DNA of 64,000 nucleotides, from positions 496,001-560,000 of the forward strand of contig CASHTG010000013.1 of NCBI GenBank assembly GCA_949357655.1. The letters run 5' to 3'. The notes below the pieces were generated by a model. The model was not told the DNA's origin and did not search any database. It saw only the letters and a list, made by a program, of their open reading frames with translations. Of this stretch, positions 1-11,900 are shown piece by piece. The number at the start of each line of letters is the position of its first letter. Positions within the stretch are counted from its first letter, which is position 1. Origin of the DNA: Parascedosporium putredinis (taxonomy: Eukaryota > Ascomycota > Sordariomycetes > Microascales > Microascaceae). The translations under genes were made by a program, and so were the position numbers.

Positions 1-1761
1 AATAGGTAGCTTAGCAACACGAACAGCGAATGCTCGCCTCACTTTTCTGCGCTTCAGTTCTGAGCCGGATAAACTACGGTTTATCGCGACCGACGGTGCG
101 GGAAATCCCTCGAGAGGGAAACGGAATTATAACTGTCGGTTCTTATGCATGTCGCCTTATATGCAGAACCAACACGCTGTGCTGTGGCATTGGGGCGGTG
201 TTAGGGAGTGCCATCATCATCTCAAAACCAACCAAAACAGATTACCAATGGGCTCAAGAAGCTGGCGAATGGAACGTGTGCGAGGCTCAAAAACACAATG
301 CTATTATCACCCGCATTAGCAGCTGGACCAAACTATCAAGGCGGTTCAGGTGGGCCAAGCGGCTATCTATGTTGTCAACACCAACTGGCGCATTGTACTA
401 AACTAGCTATCAGTTCATAACCTCTCTTGGGGCCATATGCTGTCCACAGAAGGGGCCGCGTAGTGTTAAGATAGTGTTCCACATTCTTTGTCAACGGCTG
501 GCGACAGAAGGAGAAAGTATAGTCCTGGTATCAGATAGTAAGAAGGTACCAATAGTCGTACTATGGGCATGCCGTAGGAGGTGATTCGAATTAAGCAATA
601 GGTAACTGCAGTCAGTCAGTGCACTCATTCACTACATGTATCACGAAGATTCTATAGAGCATGGGCCACCCTCGTTAGTCATCACGGTCTGGCATGGGAT
701 TGGAGTGCTCCATCGTAGACTTGTAGGTATTGAACAAAGGGTAAAAGATGGGGGTAGAATGCTGTTCGTATTCGCTGCTTGGTTCCATTATTTGGAGCCG
801 TTCTATGGAGGAATCTACGGTCTTTTATAGTTGCCATTCCTGGAACCGTCGGATACCATCTTCCGGAACGGAAGTCGATATCCGTCATGTGGATCCGTCG
901 GAAACCGGTATCCGCATCGGATATCTGTTTCCACAACGGATATCTGTTTCCACAACGGATATCTGTTTCCGTGACGGACTTCCATTTCCGTAGGAATCCT
1001 TCCATCATCCTTCAACAGTAGGCATACTGATATGCATGATGTAGGCAAAGCTCACGCAACGGACTGAACATGCTCCTAATTAGTTTCAACAAGGACGGAT
1101 AACAGCTAACTGACAGTCGATCACTGGCTTATGAAGAGCTATCATGAATATAGATATGTTGAGTGAAACATAGGGGTATAAGTAAGCCAGTGGAGCTACT
1201 ATAGCTAGCTCATGTTAGTGTCAGTCGCGAGATTGTCTTTAATAGGAGACATCACAAAGGTCTGAAACATAGGTAGGTATTTGTAAGACAGGGACTACTT
1301 AGAATCATAAGCTGGGATGGTATCCTTTTATTACCGCGACTACCTGCTTTCGGGGACTACTGTCGTCCGATCTCCATCCAAGTTCTGAACTTGCTTTTCT
1401 CGCGTCCAACTTATCCCTAGATCAAGTTTATACCTCAGCTCCCACTCTTCTGACTTCATCAGATATCGTTCCTATCCTTCGGCACAGAAAGGGACTAATT
1501 GAGGTGGTTGATTCCGGGTCCCGAACTAGGAGGAGAGGGGTATGAAGCTAGCTTTCTAGTATTACTCAGGAACACTAGGAGCCTAGAGGAGAAGACGATC
1601 ACTTCGATAGTGTAATGACAATGATTGAACCCAGGCAGGTGTGGAGACAATACCGTAAAATGTCGATTGAATCCTGGTGACGCTCGGACTAGGGATTCAC
1701 GGGTGAACCTGTGGTGGGCGAATCGCCAGCATCCTCAGGCTTCTGGCCGTAGACGGTAATA
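1..1761. other. No recognisable gene
   Basis: Open frames here are short and match no family I recognise. A frame at 30-401 is somewhat Cys-containing but shows no convincing signal peptide or domain. The only structured element seen is the minisatellite at 918-974. The stretch is the downstream flank of the methyltransferase gene that ends at 1762. Confidence 0.5.
918..974. repeat. 19-bp minisatellite, three tandem units
   Basis: Three consecutive 19-base units start with cggatatctgtttcc at 918, 937 and 956. The first two are identical (ending acaa) and the third ends gtga. Degenerate sense and antisense echoes (gatatccgtcatg, ggtatccgcat, gacttccatttccg) lie at about 855-1000, so the array was probably longer before it diverged. 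Confidence 0.85.
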
Positions 1762-3486
1762 CTACGTAGGAAACGTCAGCAGCGGTACACGATAGGTGGA
1801 AGCAAGTGGGACATACATGTAGTAGTAGGTGTGCATATGCACATTCATCATGTCCTTTCTCACTCCGGCAAGGAAGACCTCGACCTCTTGCGCAGTCCAG
1901 CCCAGACCTCTTGTGAAGAGGGCCAAGCTGAGGCCCGACGCGCCACCCGCGATATTCTCGCAAGCCCAGCCTCCTTTGAAATTGTTTAGCCTTCTTCTAC
2001 GGGTTCATCTCTCCAAATGGTGGGTAAAGGAGGATAACTCACCGAGCTCCTTGTACCTCTTGTCCTTAGGCCACCGGTTATGAGGCCATTTGTACTTTTC
2101 TCGACGACGTTGACGAAGCCAGCCTGCTCCAGCTGTTCCCTGTAGTGGTACGCGCTTTCGAGAGAGCGCTGGAGTTTCTGGGAGGCTTCGAGCATGAAGT
2201 CGGACCACTTGTTAAGATCCGAGGTCTTGGGGAAGGTATCATCGTCGCACATAATGGGGAAGGTGATGTCGGAGATTTCGAACCAACCGCCGGGCGCGAT
2301 GTTGCTGGAATAGAAGGTTAGAAATGGCAAGGGGTGAAGGAGCTGGGCAAGAACGTACTCGTAGCTTTGCTGGATTAACCTTGGCCAGTTGGCGATGGAG
2401 CCCGTAAGCATACGCGCGTGGACGAAATCGAATTTGGCGGAGTAGACCCAGTCCTCTTCGAGGTCGTCAACGTAGAAGCTCACATTCGGGGGACACTGGG
2501 AAGATGTTAGCAGTCGGGGGTCGGGTCAGCGAAGTGTTACGGGGCTTTCCTACAAGGCGGGCTGGGTTGGGCTCAGATCGATTCCAATAACCTGGATACA
2601 TTAGCTAAGGGTGCCGTCGATATTCCGTGAATTGAAACCATTTACCGTTGCTTCGGGGTTCTCATCGGCTGGTTCACGGTTAGCAGATGGAGGTGATGAG
2701 GTGAGATCAAGACTTGCATACCATAATCCATTGCCCAGATGCCGGTACCCGTGCCGCAGTCGAGCACGCGAGGAGCGGGCTTGTCCTTGATTGCGGGACA
2801 TACGAACAGTTCGCCATTGTAGGTTAACGTGTACATGTGGTGTTGGAGCTCTTATCAATCGTTAGAATGGTGACACGACGCGGGATGTACGCGGATGTGC
2901 AAGACATACCAAGCCTTAGACTCTCATCCTAACGAGATGCGCAGCACCGTTAGCACCATCATCACCAAACTTGACAAGGTGAAGCAAAGGTCAAGGTTAC
3001 CTCATCGTTGGGGAGCACATATTCTACAGGTAGGCCGATTATTAATTAATACTAGGACGCCACTTTACAAAGGGTAGGGCGATCGTGACATGGAATACGT
3101 ACTCCCTTCCTTGTAGGCATGGTACTGACGGCCATTTTCCATGCGGTGTCTTAGAATGCTGGAAGACAGAGATGTGGAATCGCTGGTAATGGTGGCCTAA
3201 AAGAGAGAATTCCCGTGATGAGTGTCTTTCTCAATGCTCAGCTGCTCCCTCATGGGAGGTCAGGTCAAGCTGCTTACCGCGCTGTAGGTAGAATCGGCAT
3301 CATTATCTGGGACGTGGTCCTGCGGGGGTGGGGCAAATCAGCACTTCAAACTCTGCGAGCGAGAGGATGATATTCCTTGCGCAGTCTCGCACTGAAAAAC
3401 AAAGCAAAAAAAAGTAAATAAAGATGAAGATCAAAAAAACGTACGTCCGCATGAATCACGGCAGGGTCGTTTGGAGGGCCGGTCAT
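1762..3486 (-). CDS. LaeA-like SAM-dependent methyltransferase
   Basis: A class I SAM methyltransferase of the large fungal LaeA/UMTA family. Ten exons can be followed on the minus strand: 3486-3445, 3319-3278, 3196-3103, 3023-3001, 2928-2910, 2850-2722, 2668-2646, 2591-2554, 2495-2043 and 1973-1762, about 358 aa. Family marks in order are YHAYKEGKYVLPNDE, LQHHMYTLTYNGELF, the SAM-binding motif VLDCGTGTGIWAMDYA, VIGIDLSPTQP, a PPNVSFYVDDLEEDW-type segment, NRWPKDKRYKELGGW and a C-terminal LFTRGLGWTAQEVEVFL. The frame is off by one base at the C5 run entering exon 9 (2488-2492 on the plus strand) and at an A4 run (plus TTTT 2096-2099). Adding one base to each restores the family frame. The start is the ATG giving MTGPPNDPAV. 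Family members methylate varied substrates; true LaeA acts in velvet complexes, but nothing here shows which role applies. Confidence 0.85.
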
Positions 3487-5915
3487 TGTGGAGTATTACG
3501 CGCGCGCGCTGGTGGTGGTTGTTTTTGATCAACAGCGAGGTTCGGTGTTCTATGTCCAACTTCGGTGTTTTGGGATGGATTTCGGAAATCAGATGATTCA
3601 TGTAAATTCCGAGCCAGGCAGAAAGAGAGGGACAGACTTGAATGGGGGAAAGAGAGAAAAAACGTGTATGAGAGGCGGGCCGAGAAAGAGGAGGAGAGCA
3701 TCGGCAAGTAATATGGAATGCGCACGTTTGGACAGGGGTTTGAACAGGTGAGAAGGGATCGAGGAAAGCAACGGGTGGTTCGAGAAGGCGACGGCAGGAG
3801 GGCACGAGCAGTTGGGTGGCCAGGCCAGTTCATGCACCAACCGAATCTATTACTTCACGTCTTGTCACGGCCCCACGAGCGGAAAGACACCCACATGCTG
3901 GGATTCTTTTGCTGTGTTCGGGTTTAGGTGATGGCTGGTCCTGGAGGTGCGCCATCGCCAGCCATTGCAGCATACACTAGACGGTTCTCCGAATTCGCAT
4001 CCCTAGACCAGGCTCCCGGTATGTCTCGAAGGAGAAACCTGCCACTTTTTGTTTCCTCCCTCCCAGAGGTGTGTGAGTTTCTGTAGGAAAAGTACCTCGG
4101 TAGACGATGGAAATCAAAGAGAATAACAGCTTCTTGTCCTCCTGTCAAACAGAAACCAAACAGGCCCTCTCAGCTAGTGATAAGGCAAGAGATCATATTG
4201 ATAATCCTGACACTGGCGAGAACCATTGTCGAGGAGGGGACTTGGACGAGAAATTCAGACAAGTTCAGTGTGGGAGACGAGGTACCTATTTGAGCAGGCG
4301 TCCTTCCACTCCCCGATTTCTCGTCACCCGCTTGTCGTGTAGCCCCCACACTACCGAGGTACGCTACGCTACGATGTGGTACGCGATTCCTGTGGACCAC
4401 GACTTTTTCATAGCGCCAGGGCCTCTAACAAGGGTCCCGAATTACGGGCCGTACCAGCCCCGCCGTAAAGTCCCCAAGTCGTCCCGGATCGAACCAATCA
4501 CCGTCCGTCGCGGCACCGTGTCCGACTCCCGGGCTGCATATGACCTGTCATTGTGTTGGTCCTGGAATTGGATTTATTGTTGCGAACCACATGTACGCGA
4601 CATATTCGTCAGCTTTGGGTTTCTCTGTCACAATCCTCCGTTTCTTCTTTTTCTTCTTTTTCCTCTTTTTCGTTTTTCTGAATGGAGACCTTTTGTCGGC
4701 TTGTTCAACACGCCGACGCGTCGATATTCTCGTAGATTTTTATCTGGTAGGAATCTCTGTTGGTCTTGAAAAGATACAAGAAAAAGCATGAGAACTCAGT
4801 GTGGGAAGCCACTTTCTGCAGGCTTCCACCCGGTGAAGAGAAGGCTCCTCCCCCGCCTCCGCAGGGTGCGCTGCTACTTGTACGGTGAAATGCGACGTCT
4901 ATGTACTGGAACGACATGGGAGTGAGAGCCATCAAAGCAATGGAGTTCCGTGATGTGCATGACTGCCCGTCCATTTGGGAAAAGCACTGATGCAGCCCCC
5001 TCAGATTGCCTCAGCGCCCACCTGCTTCTGCCCTCAATTTCGGTTCATTTCTCCACCGTCCCAAGCCAGAGGGACGGAGTCACGTCGCATCCGCCAGAAC
5101 TGGCCAGCGAGCGTCATTTCTCGATCCTTGCAGCGGTGGCACGAGGGGGAAGAACGACTGCTCGATGAGATGAAGAAAATCGATGGAACAAAAAGAATCA
5201 CCTCTATGGGCTGTCTCTTCATCCTGCTCGTCGGGTGCAGCAGCAACACGTGGTTCACATTCTCCCATTGAGCACCCCCTGAGGCCAGAGTGTTACAGTC
5301 GGGTTTCCCTGGCTGGCTGGCCACTTTACAAAGTTCTTGGTGTAGCAAAACCTGGTACGGAATGGCGCATAAAACTCAACGTCCCCTCTGAGTCCCTTTC
5401 ACGCCGTTCCACAATGAGCCAGCGCCTCTCGCAGGGACACGAGATTAGCGTAGAATCCGAATAGATTGAACATGCCTTGACAAGCTCGACTAGCGAGTCT
5501 ACACATCAGATTGGACACATTGATACACCAGAAAGGCCAGCCCCCAAGCCACCGGGCCGGTGAATGTAAATCGCTCCCCATCCCATGCCCCCTTTCCCCG
5601 CTTTGTCCGCCCTGTGACAGCGGACAAATCCTCGTCGTCCTAATCGCTACTTCGTAATACCTCCCCAACCACTTTGGTTATCGAAGCGAGCCAGGGTGGG
5701 TTTCCTCGGAGGTTAAACCAGGGAAATTCGACGTGGTAGAAAGAAAGAAAAAAAGAAGAAAAGTAATCTGCTGGGCCTTCGCGAGAATACTTTTTGCCCT
5801 TCCCCCTTTTCCCTTTTCCCCTCACGATTACGAGGGGTAGCAGAGGAAAAAGAAAAAAACATCGGGTGCAGAAGGACAAAAAAACGATTGATCAGAACAA
5901 AGAGGTGCAAGAAAA
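3487..5915. other. Long divergent intergenic region
   Basis: This 2.4-kb stretch separates the 5' ends of the methyltransferase (minus) and the P450 (plus), so it must hold both promoters. It contains pyrimidine-rich tracts (about 4645-4680) and a purine tract (5742-5765) but no frame with recognisable domains. The 220-codon frame at 4107-4769 has low-complexity, non-protein-like composition and was not called. Confidence 0.5.
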
Positions 5916-7935
5916 ATGGCCCCCGTTCTCCTCGCGAATTGGCGCGTGGTCCTGGGCCTCTTGGTCGTAGGCTCCGTGACCTCATCCATCACTCGTCGGA
6001 TTTATGCCTGGTATCGCCTGCGCCATATCAAAGGACCCTTCTGGGCCGCCTTTTCGCGTTGGTGGCTTGTTCGACATGTTTCGGGTGGGACGATGCATCT
6101 GGATCTCTACGAAGTCAATGAGAAATACGGTAAGCCCACCCCCTTTTTAGTATTATTTTTTTCTTTCTTCCACTTCGAACCGCCGGTTACACAGCACCAC
6201 GAAACGACAGGTCCCAAGGGGACGGAGCCGAGAAATGTTGGGGGGCGAGGTTTGGTATTCTGGCAAAGGATGTGTGCTCGGCTGACAATGTTTGCTCTCT
6301 TCTCCCTTGCTTCCAGGCGCGCTCGCCCGCATCGGTCCAGACACCCTGGTGACGTGCGACCCAGAGCTTCTTCGTCGCATGCTCGGGGTCCGTACAAACT
6401 ATCGCCGCTCCGACTGGTATGTGGCTATGCGACTCGATCCTTCGCGAGACAATGTCCTGTCGCAGAGGGACGACACCAGGCACAATGAGCTCCGCGCAAA
6501 GATGGCTGCAGGTGTAGGTCTCTCCCGCCCCCGCCCAACATGCCCTTCTATTTTTCCATATAATATGGAACACAAATAATGCCACCAGATGGCTGGCTGT
6601 GTTAAATTAACCCTCTTTCTCTTTTTACTGATTGTGCTGGGATATTAGTACTCGGGCAAGGAAGTCGAGAACCTAGAGAACCGCATCGACCAGTGCGTCC
6701 TCGACCTATGCCAACTCATCGAGCGCAAGTACCTATCGACCGAACAAGACTATAAACCCCTCGATTTCGGTCGCAAGGCGCAGTACTTTACCCTCGACGT
6801 CATTTCCAACGTCGCCTTCGACGAGCCGTTTGGCTTCCTCGACAACGACGCCGATATCCATCGGTACATCCAGACCACCGAGGAGAACTTGCCCGCCATC
6901 ATCTTGGTCAGCGTGCTGCCATGGCTCAACTGGGCGCTGCAGTCACCGCTTCTGAAGAGCTTGCTTCCGTCGGAGAAGGACCCGATTGGTCTCGGAAAGA
7001 TTATCGGGTGCGTCCATCTCCTGATTTCCAGCGGTCCGATGTCTTGCGTTTGGTTTCTTCTTTCAACTAACCCTATGACGTGTGTGTTTGTAGTATCGCA
7101 AAGGAAGTTGTTGGCAAGCGATTCGGCCCCGATAAAAGGTTCAGCGTGACATGCTGGGCTCCTTCATCGCCCATGGCCTAACCCAAAAGAGGCCGAGTCC
7201 GAAACCCTCGTCCAAATGTAGGTCCTAGTCTCGAGCCTAACCTTTTTTCGCTCTGCCCACCCACTTACCCCTCGAATTAGTCTTGCCGGCTCCGACACGA
7301 CCGCCACCGCCCTCCGCGGCACCCTCCTCCACATCCTCTCGACACCCCGCGTCCACGCCCGCCTCCTCGCCGAAATCGCCGCCGCTGCCCCGTCTCGTCC
7401 CATCAAGGACGCCGAAGCCCGCCAGATGCCCTACCTGCAAGCCGTCATCAAGGAGGGGCTCCGCATTTTCCCTCCCGTCACCGGCCTCATGTCCAAGGAC
7501 GTGCCCAAGGGCGGCGACACCTATAACGGACTGTACATCCCCGACGGCACCAAGATTGGCTACTGCGCCTGGGGCGTGTTCCGGAGGAAGGAGATCTGGG
7601 GCGAAGACGCGGCGGTTTTCAGGCCCGAGCGGTGGTTGGATGGCTCGTCGGAAAAGGTCCGCGAGATGGAGGCTACCTTGGAGCTAGTATTTGGCTACGG
7701 AAGGTGGCAGTGCTTGGGCAAGAATGTTGCCCTTATCGAACTTAACAAGGTTTTCGTCGAGGTGAGTCGGACCCGTGGACAGCATGTTCTGCACAAGTTG
7801 GAATACTAACGCGTTCGTTAGCTTTTGAGGAATTTTGACCTCGCTCTAGTCGATCCTACTAACCCCTGGAAGTCCTCCAACTCGGGCATCTTCATGCAGT
7901 CCGAGATGTGGATACGCGCAAGCAAGAAGGACTAA
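5916..7935 (+). CDS. Cytochrome P450, pisatin-demethylase-like
   Basis: A heme-thiolate monooxygenase, probably ER-anchored through an N-terminal hydrophobic helix (LLANWRVVLGLLVVGSV). Six exons: 5916-6129, 6317-6513, 6649-7007, 7094-7217, 7281-7761 and 7822-7935, about 496 aa. Diagnostic motifs are the I-helix oxygen-binding AGSDTT, the K-helix ExxR (KEGLRIFP), the PERW segment (FRPERWLDG) and the heme loop FGYGRWQCLG with its Cys ligand. The PPVTGLMSKDVPKGGDT and WKSSNSGIFMQSEMW segments resemble the pisatin demethylase/benzoate hydroxylase-like group. Two apparent frame breaks sit in A4 runs at 7134-7137 and 7185-7188; one extra A in each restores DKKVQRDMLGSF and GLTQKEAESETL. It lies divergent to the methyltransferase. 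The substrate is unknown. Confidence 0.93.
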
Positions 7936-8967
7936 TGTCATCAATGGAGTTCGGTCGGCATATCCGCATGGTTCTTTTATATTTTATATCCTTTGGGCAG
8001 GTGGAAAGTCCAGTACTTCTCCAGCGGCTTATAGCTCAAACCATCCCTATACCCAATCTCGAACGATTAAATACTGATGGAGAAGCAAGAGTCATCACGA
8101 TCTCCACTCAGCATCATACATCCTTTCGGTTTGAACGGAATGGTGGTGAGCATCTTCAACCAAGACCTGTCTAGAAGAGGGACGAGTTTCTTCACAAGCC
8201 AACTATGCTACTTTTCGGCGAGATTACATGGGTGCTTTATGTTTCTTGTTCCCGAGTCCGCTACCATCATCCTTGACCACCGCATCCTAAGCACTCGGTT
8301 GAGCCTATGGCTGCGTCCGTCAAGTCCACGGATGTACATTTCCTAACCTTTGACTCCTAGCATTACGTTGGATGGTTTCTTGTCGGTATCTTGCGTATCC
8401 CTCCAGTTCTTTCTCATCTTTCGTTGCGCGCTCCTAGTAATATCCAAATTAATAAGAAATTCTCGACAGCTTAAGCGTGTTGGTGCCTCGGCATTTTCAC
8501 TTCAAGAGCCAGTGACTCCTAACATAAGAACCTGACCCTGCTTCCCTGGTCTTTTTCAGATCAGCCCCGAAAGTGTATGAATATGGCCGCCATTGCTTAT
8601 TAAGTACATCGTATCATTTACTCCATCCGAGGGGTACGGTAGTCGCTGTTTAGGTTCTCGTTCCGTTCACGATGATGAAGCCTAGCACTTGGAATCATTC
8701 CCTTAGTTTGTGACTACACGAACTCGAGCTTGGTCTACGGCATGCTTTCACGCTATGGTAAATTGTACGCAATTATCAATAATTCTAACTGATAGCGAAT
8801 TATACTGCGCTTGAAATGGCCAATCCCGGAACATTGTGAAGCGTTCACTTCAACGCCCTGTTAACGGCAAAGAGCACACCTCATCCCCAAAAGCGCAAAG
8901 CTGAACCCGTCTTCAACTGGTGGTGCAGAATACAGTGAATGCGCCGAGTAGATCACCCATCAAAGCC
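7936..8967. other. Intergenic, no gene seen
   Basis: Convergent gap between the P450 and the 3' end of the NOV-like gene. Frames are short and show no family motif. Confidence 0.5.
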
Positions 8968-11900
8968 TCAACCCACCACCTGCGGAGTGACTGACCAAGT
9001 CAGCCCCGTGAACTCCAAAGACCCATCGAGTCTGAGCTGTTCGGGGTCCAAGTATATGCGCAAGCCCATATTTCTAGTACCCAATCCGTAGACACGGAAA
9101 ATTATGTAAACCTCGGCGTGAGACCGATGCAAGTTTCCCATCTTAAACAAGTAGATATTAGCGATCATCCAAGAAACCCCGAATAACCTCTGGATAGGCG
9201 TCTTACCCTCTTGAACTGATTTTTGCTCATGTAGAACGGCAGATGGCACGGGCCAGTAGTGCTCTTGACCTCTATGTAGTATTTGGGGCGGGCGGTTTCC
9301 CACTCGTCTGCCGCAAGATACCCACGGTCGATCAATAGAGAGGTAAGATCCCCCATCGTCAGCGTATACTAGATCTGACGTCTCCCGACCAATCCATGGT
9401 GTGAGATCGGTGTAATCCGGGTGCGACTGGACATAGTGGCGGATGGTACTTTGCCAATTGTTCCGACTCCATCCCCTAAAGTCGGACTGACCCGAGATAA
9501 GATTTCAAAAGTCTGTCACGCGGCGCATGAGCATTTATCAGTGAGTTGGAAACAAGACTTCGAATCAGGGAATCAACCCACGTAAAGTTCTCCCGCGGCC
9601 CCGACTCGCTTATCGCGCTCGAGCTGGCTGTGGGAGCGGAATGGCCGAGTCACATCAAGCCCATCGAAGCTCTCAAAGTCGATACCACCAGGAAGGGCCT
9701 GTTGGAGGCTACTCATGTCAAACGCCCCGCGCGAGGAAGGGTTGCGCGGCGGGCGGCGTCCACCGCATTCCTGAGAAGATTGGTGTACTCCCGGTTCTCT
9801 CTGACATAGTCTGGCTGCTGGAGCACGATGGAATCGGAAACCGTGCGCCTTGTTTCTGATGAAGGGCGATACGCCATACTGCTATGGGCGCTAGCAACTT
9901 GCTCAGTGAGGATAGGAGGCACGTTGTCGTCTGCTTCGTGAATGGATTCCTGTGGTGTAAGTGGTTCAGAATGGTTGTCGCTGGTGGTGGCATCGGCATC
10001 GGGGGTGTTCGACTGTAACCGATCGGGCTGGTCGTGCGTGTCTGGTGGCGCTTGGTCTCCGCCGTACGCTGTACTCTCATCTTGATGGACCGGTTCGTCC
10101 TCATTGGGTATAGGTACTCGAACAACTCCATGATATTCGAGGATGGAGGACACGACATCCAAGTCGGCAAGCAATACGCTCGTGACCAGTGTCAACAAAA
10201 GGCCAGTCGTAGCCTCTCCTAACAGCGTCTTTGGATCTCTCACCAGCCAGCCCGCGAGGTATTCCGGTAGAGCTGAGCTGAAGCTGATGGCCTGCGCCGT
10301 CTTATCAATGGGAACGAATATCGTGAGACCAGAGTCATCCTCGCGGATGTGTGTGTTGCCCATATCTTTCTCAATCTCCACCGTTTGTCCGGCCTGGGAG
10401 AAAATTAGAACTGAGCGTAGTCCGGCCGTCTCAACAGTCTTTGCATCTCGTAATAAATGATAAAACCCCGCCGCATCGCTGTTATACCGAGGGCTATTCA
10501 CCGATGCCGCAAGACGCAGCAAGGCGTGGGCCTTGCGTCGAAGGTCCCGTATCGGCCTAGAGATTGGCCGATCGTCACCCTGCGAAACTGACGTGATCTC
10601 CTTGACGCACTTGGATAGATACCGATTTGTGAGGCCTACCCACTCGAGGAAGGGTTTCAAGGCCCACACGTCTTCGAGGCTGAAGTCCAACATCTTGATC
10701 TTGCCTCGAAACTCAATGGCGAGGTGGGATCTATCCTCTATTGCAAACCCCGTAGCCGCTGATACTAGAACGAGTTCGCCATCGGGGGTTCGCACGGGAA
10801 TATTGGCCTCTGAACGAGGGTTAATGCGTCAGGCCGTGTGCTTTCGGCGTCAAGGAAGGAGTTGAGTGACCAGATCAAGCCACGAACTTGCTCTACGTCG
10901 GCGCCCTCACAGGTTTTCGAGAGCGCGTCGTAAACCACTTGCAAATCAAGGGTCGGGACCTTGACGGCGTCCCGAAAAATCCTCCAATTCATCGTATTGC
11001 TCGTTCAGCGTGACTCTGTCCCGGATCTCGGTTACTGACGACCACAGGCACTCGGAGGACGTGTACCATCCGGGCCTCCCGTCTTTTGTCGCATATATCA
11101 AAGCGGATTCTCGGAAAAAGTCTCTAGAATGTACATGAGCACGAGTGTTCTTCCGAGATTTCCTACAACCGTGGAATCTCTTATCTTACCTTACTCCAAT
11201 ACTTTTCTCAGGTTCGTTCCAAACGTAAGACTGCATGTAATCGTAAATGGCCACAACGGCGTCGAGATCCTCAATCTCGTTGTCTCGAAGCTCCTCGAGC
11301 TCACTTACCAACTCTTTCCAGCTCGCATCTTCAACACCGCACTGGCCGAAGAGCTGGATAAGTGTGTGCAGGCGGTTTTGCTGGTCTTTGGCTAAAATGG
11401 AGCTATACAGGGGCCTAAGCGGATACTTTAACGACATGGTAATGGGTCCGTCCCACACGCATTCGCCAAAGCCGACCCAGAGGGGTTCACGGTTTCCCCG
11501 TCTTGGCACATAGACCGAATCGAAGGTATCGAGGTGGCTTTTAAAGTAGAAAATTAGCGCATGATTGACAAGCAGAGTATTGAACTCGTCGTAGCAAAGA
11601 ACGGGGTCGCTCATACGTGCTCCGGTCCTTATTCTCCCAACAATAGTAAATGTCCGCGTATAAACCAAGCAGCCTATCAGGTCGCTTAATACTCGCTGCG
11701 CTATCATGGAAGTTTTTGATGTGCCAGATGATCCTGCAGCGGAATAGACAGCTATCCTTGACTTGCACGCCGCACGCTGTCATGAGAAACTTCCACTTTT
11801 CCAGTGCTGCCTGGGCCGACGGTACTTCGCCCACATTGAGAAATGGGAAAGCCTCATCTTGTTCCATAACTTGCATGCAATACTTCTCAAGACCCGGCAG

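Noticed and set aside
30..420. Possible small Cys-containing secreted protein
   Set aside because: No signal peptide at a plausible start and no consistent cysteine pattern in one frame.
1762..3486. Calling the methyltransferase a pseudogene
   Set aside because: Both frame breaks lie at homopolymer runs and all splice sites are intact; sequencing error is more likely.
4107..4769. 220-codon plus-strand open frame
   Set aside because: Composition is low-complexity with poly-Phe from a TTC/TTT tract and no domain; it lies in the divergent promoter region.
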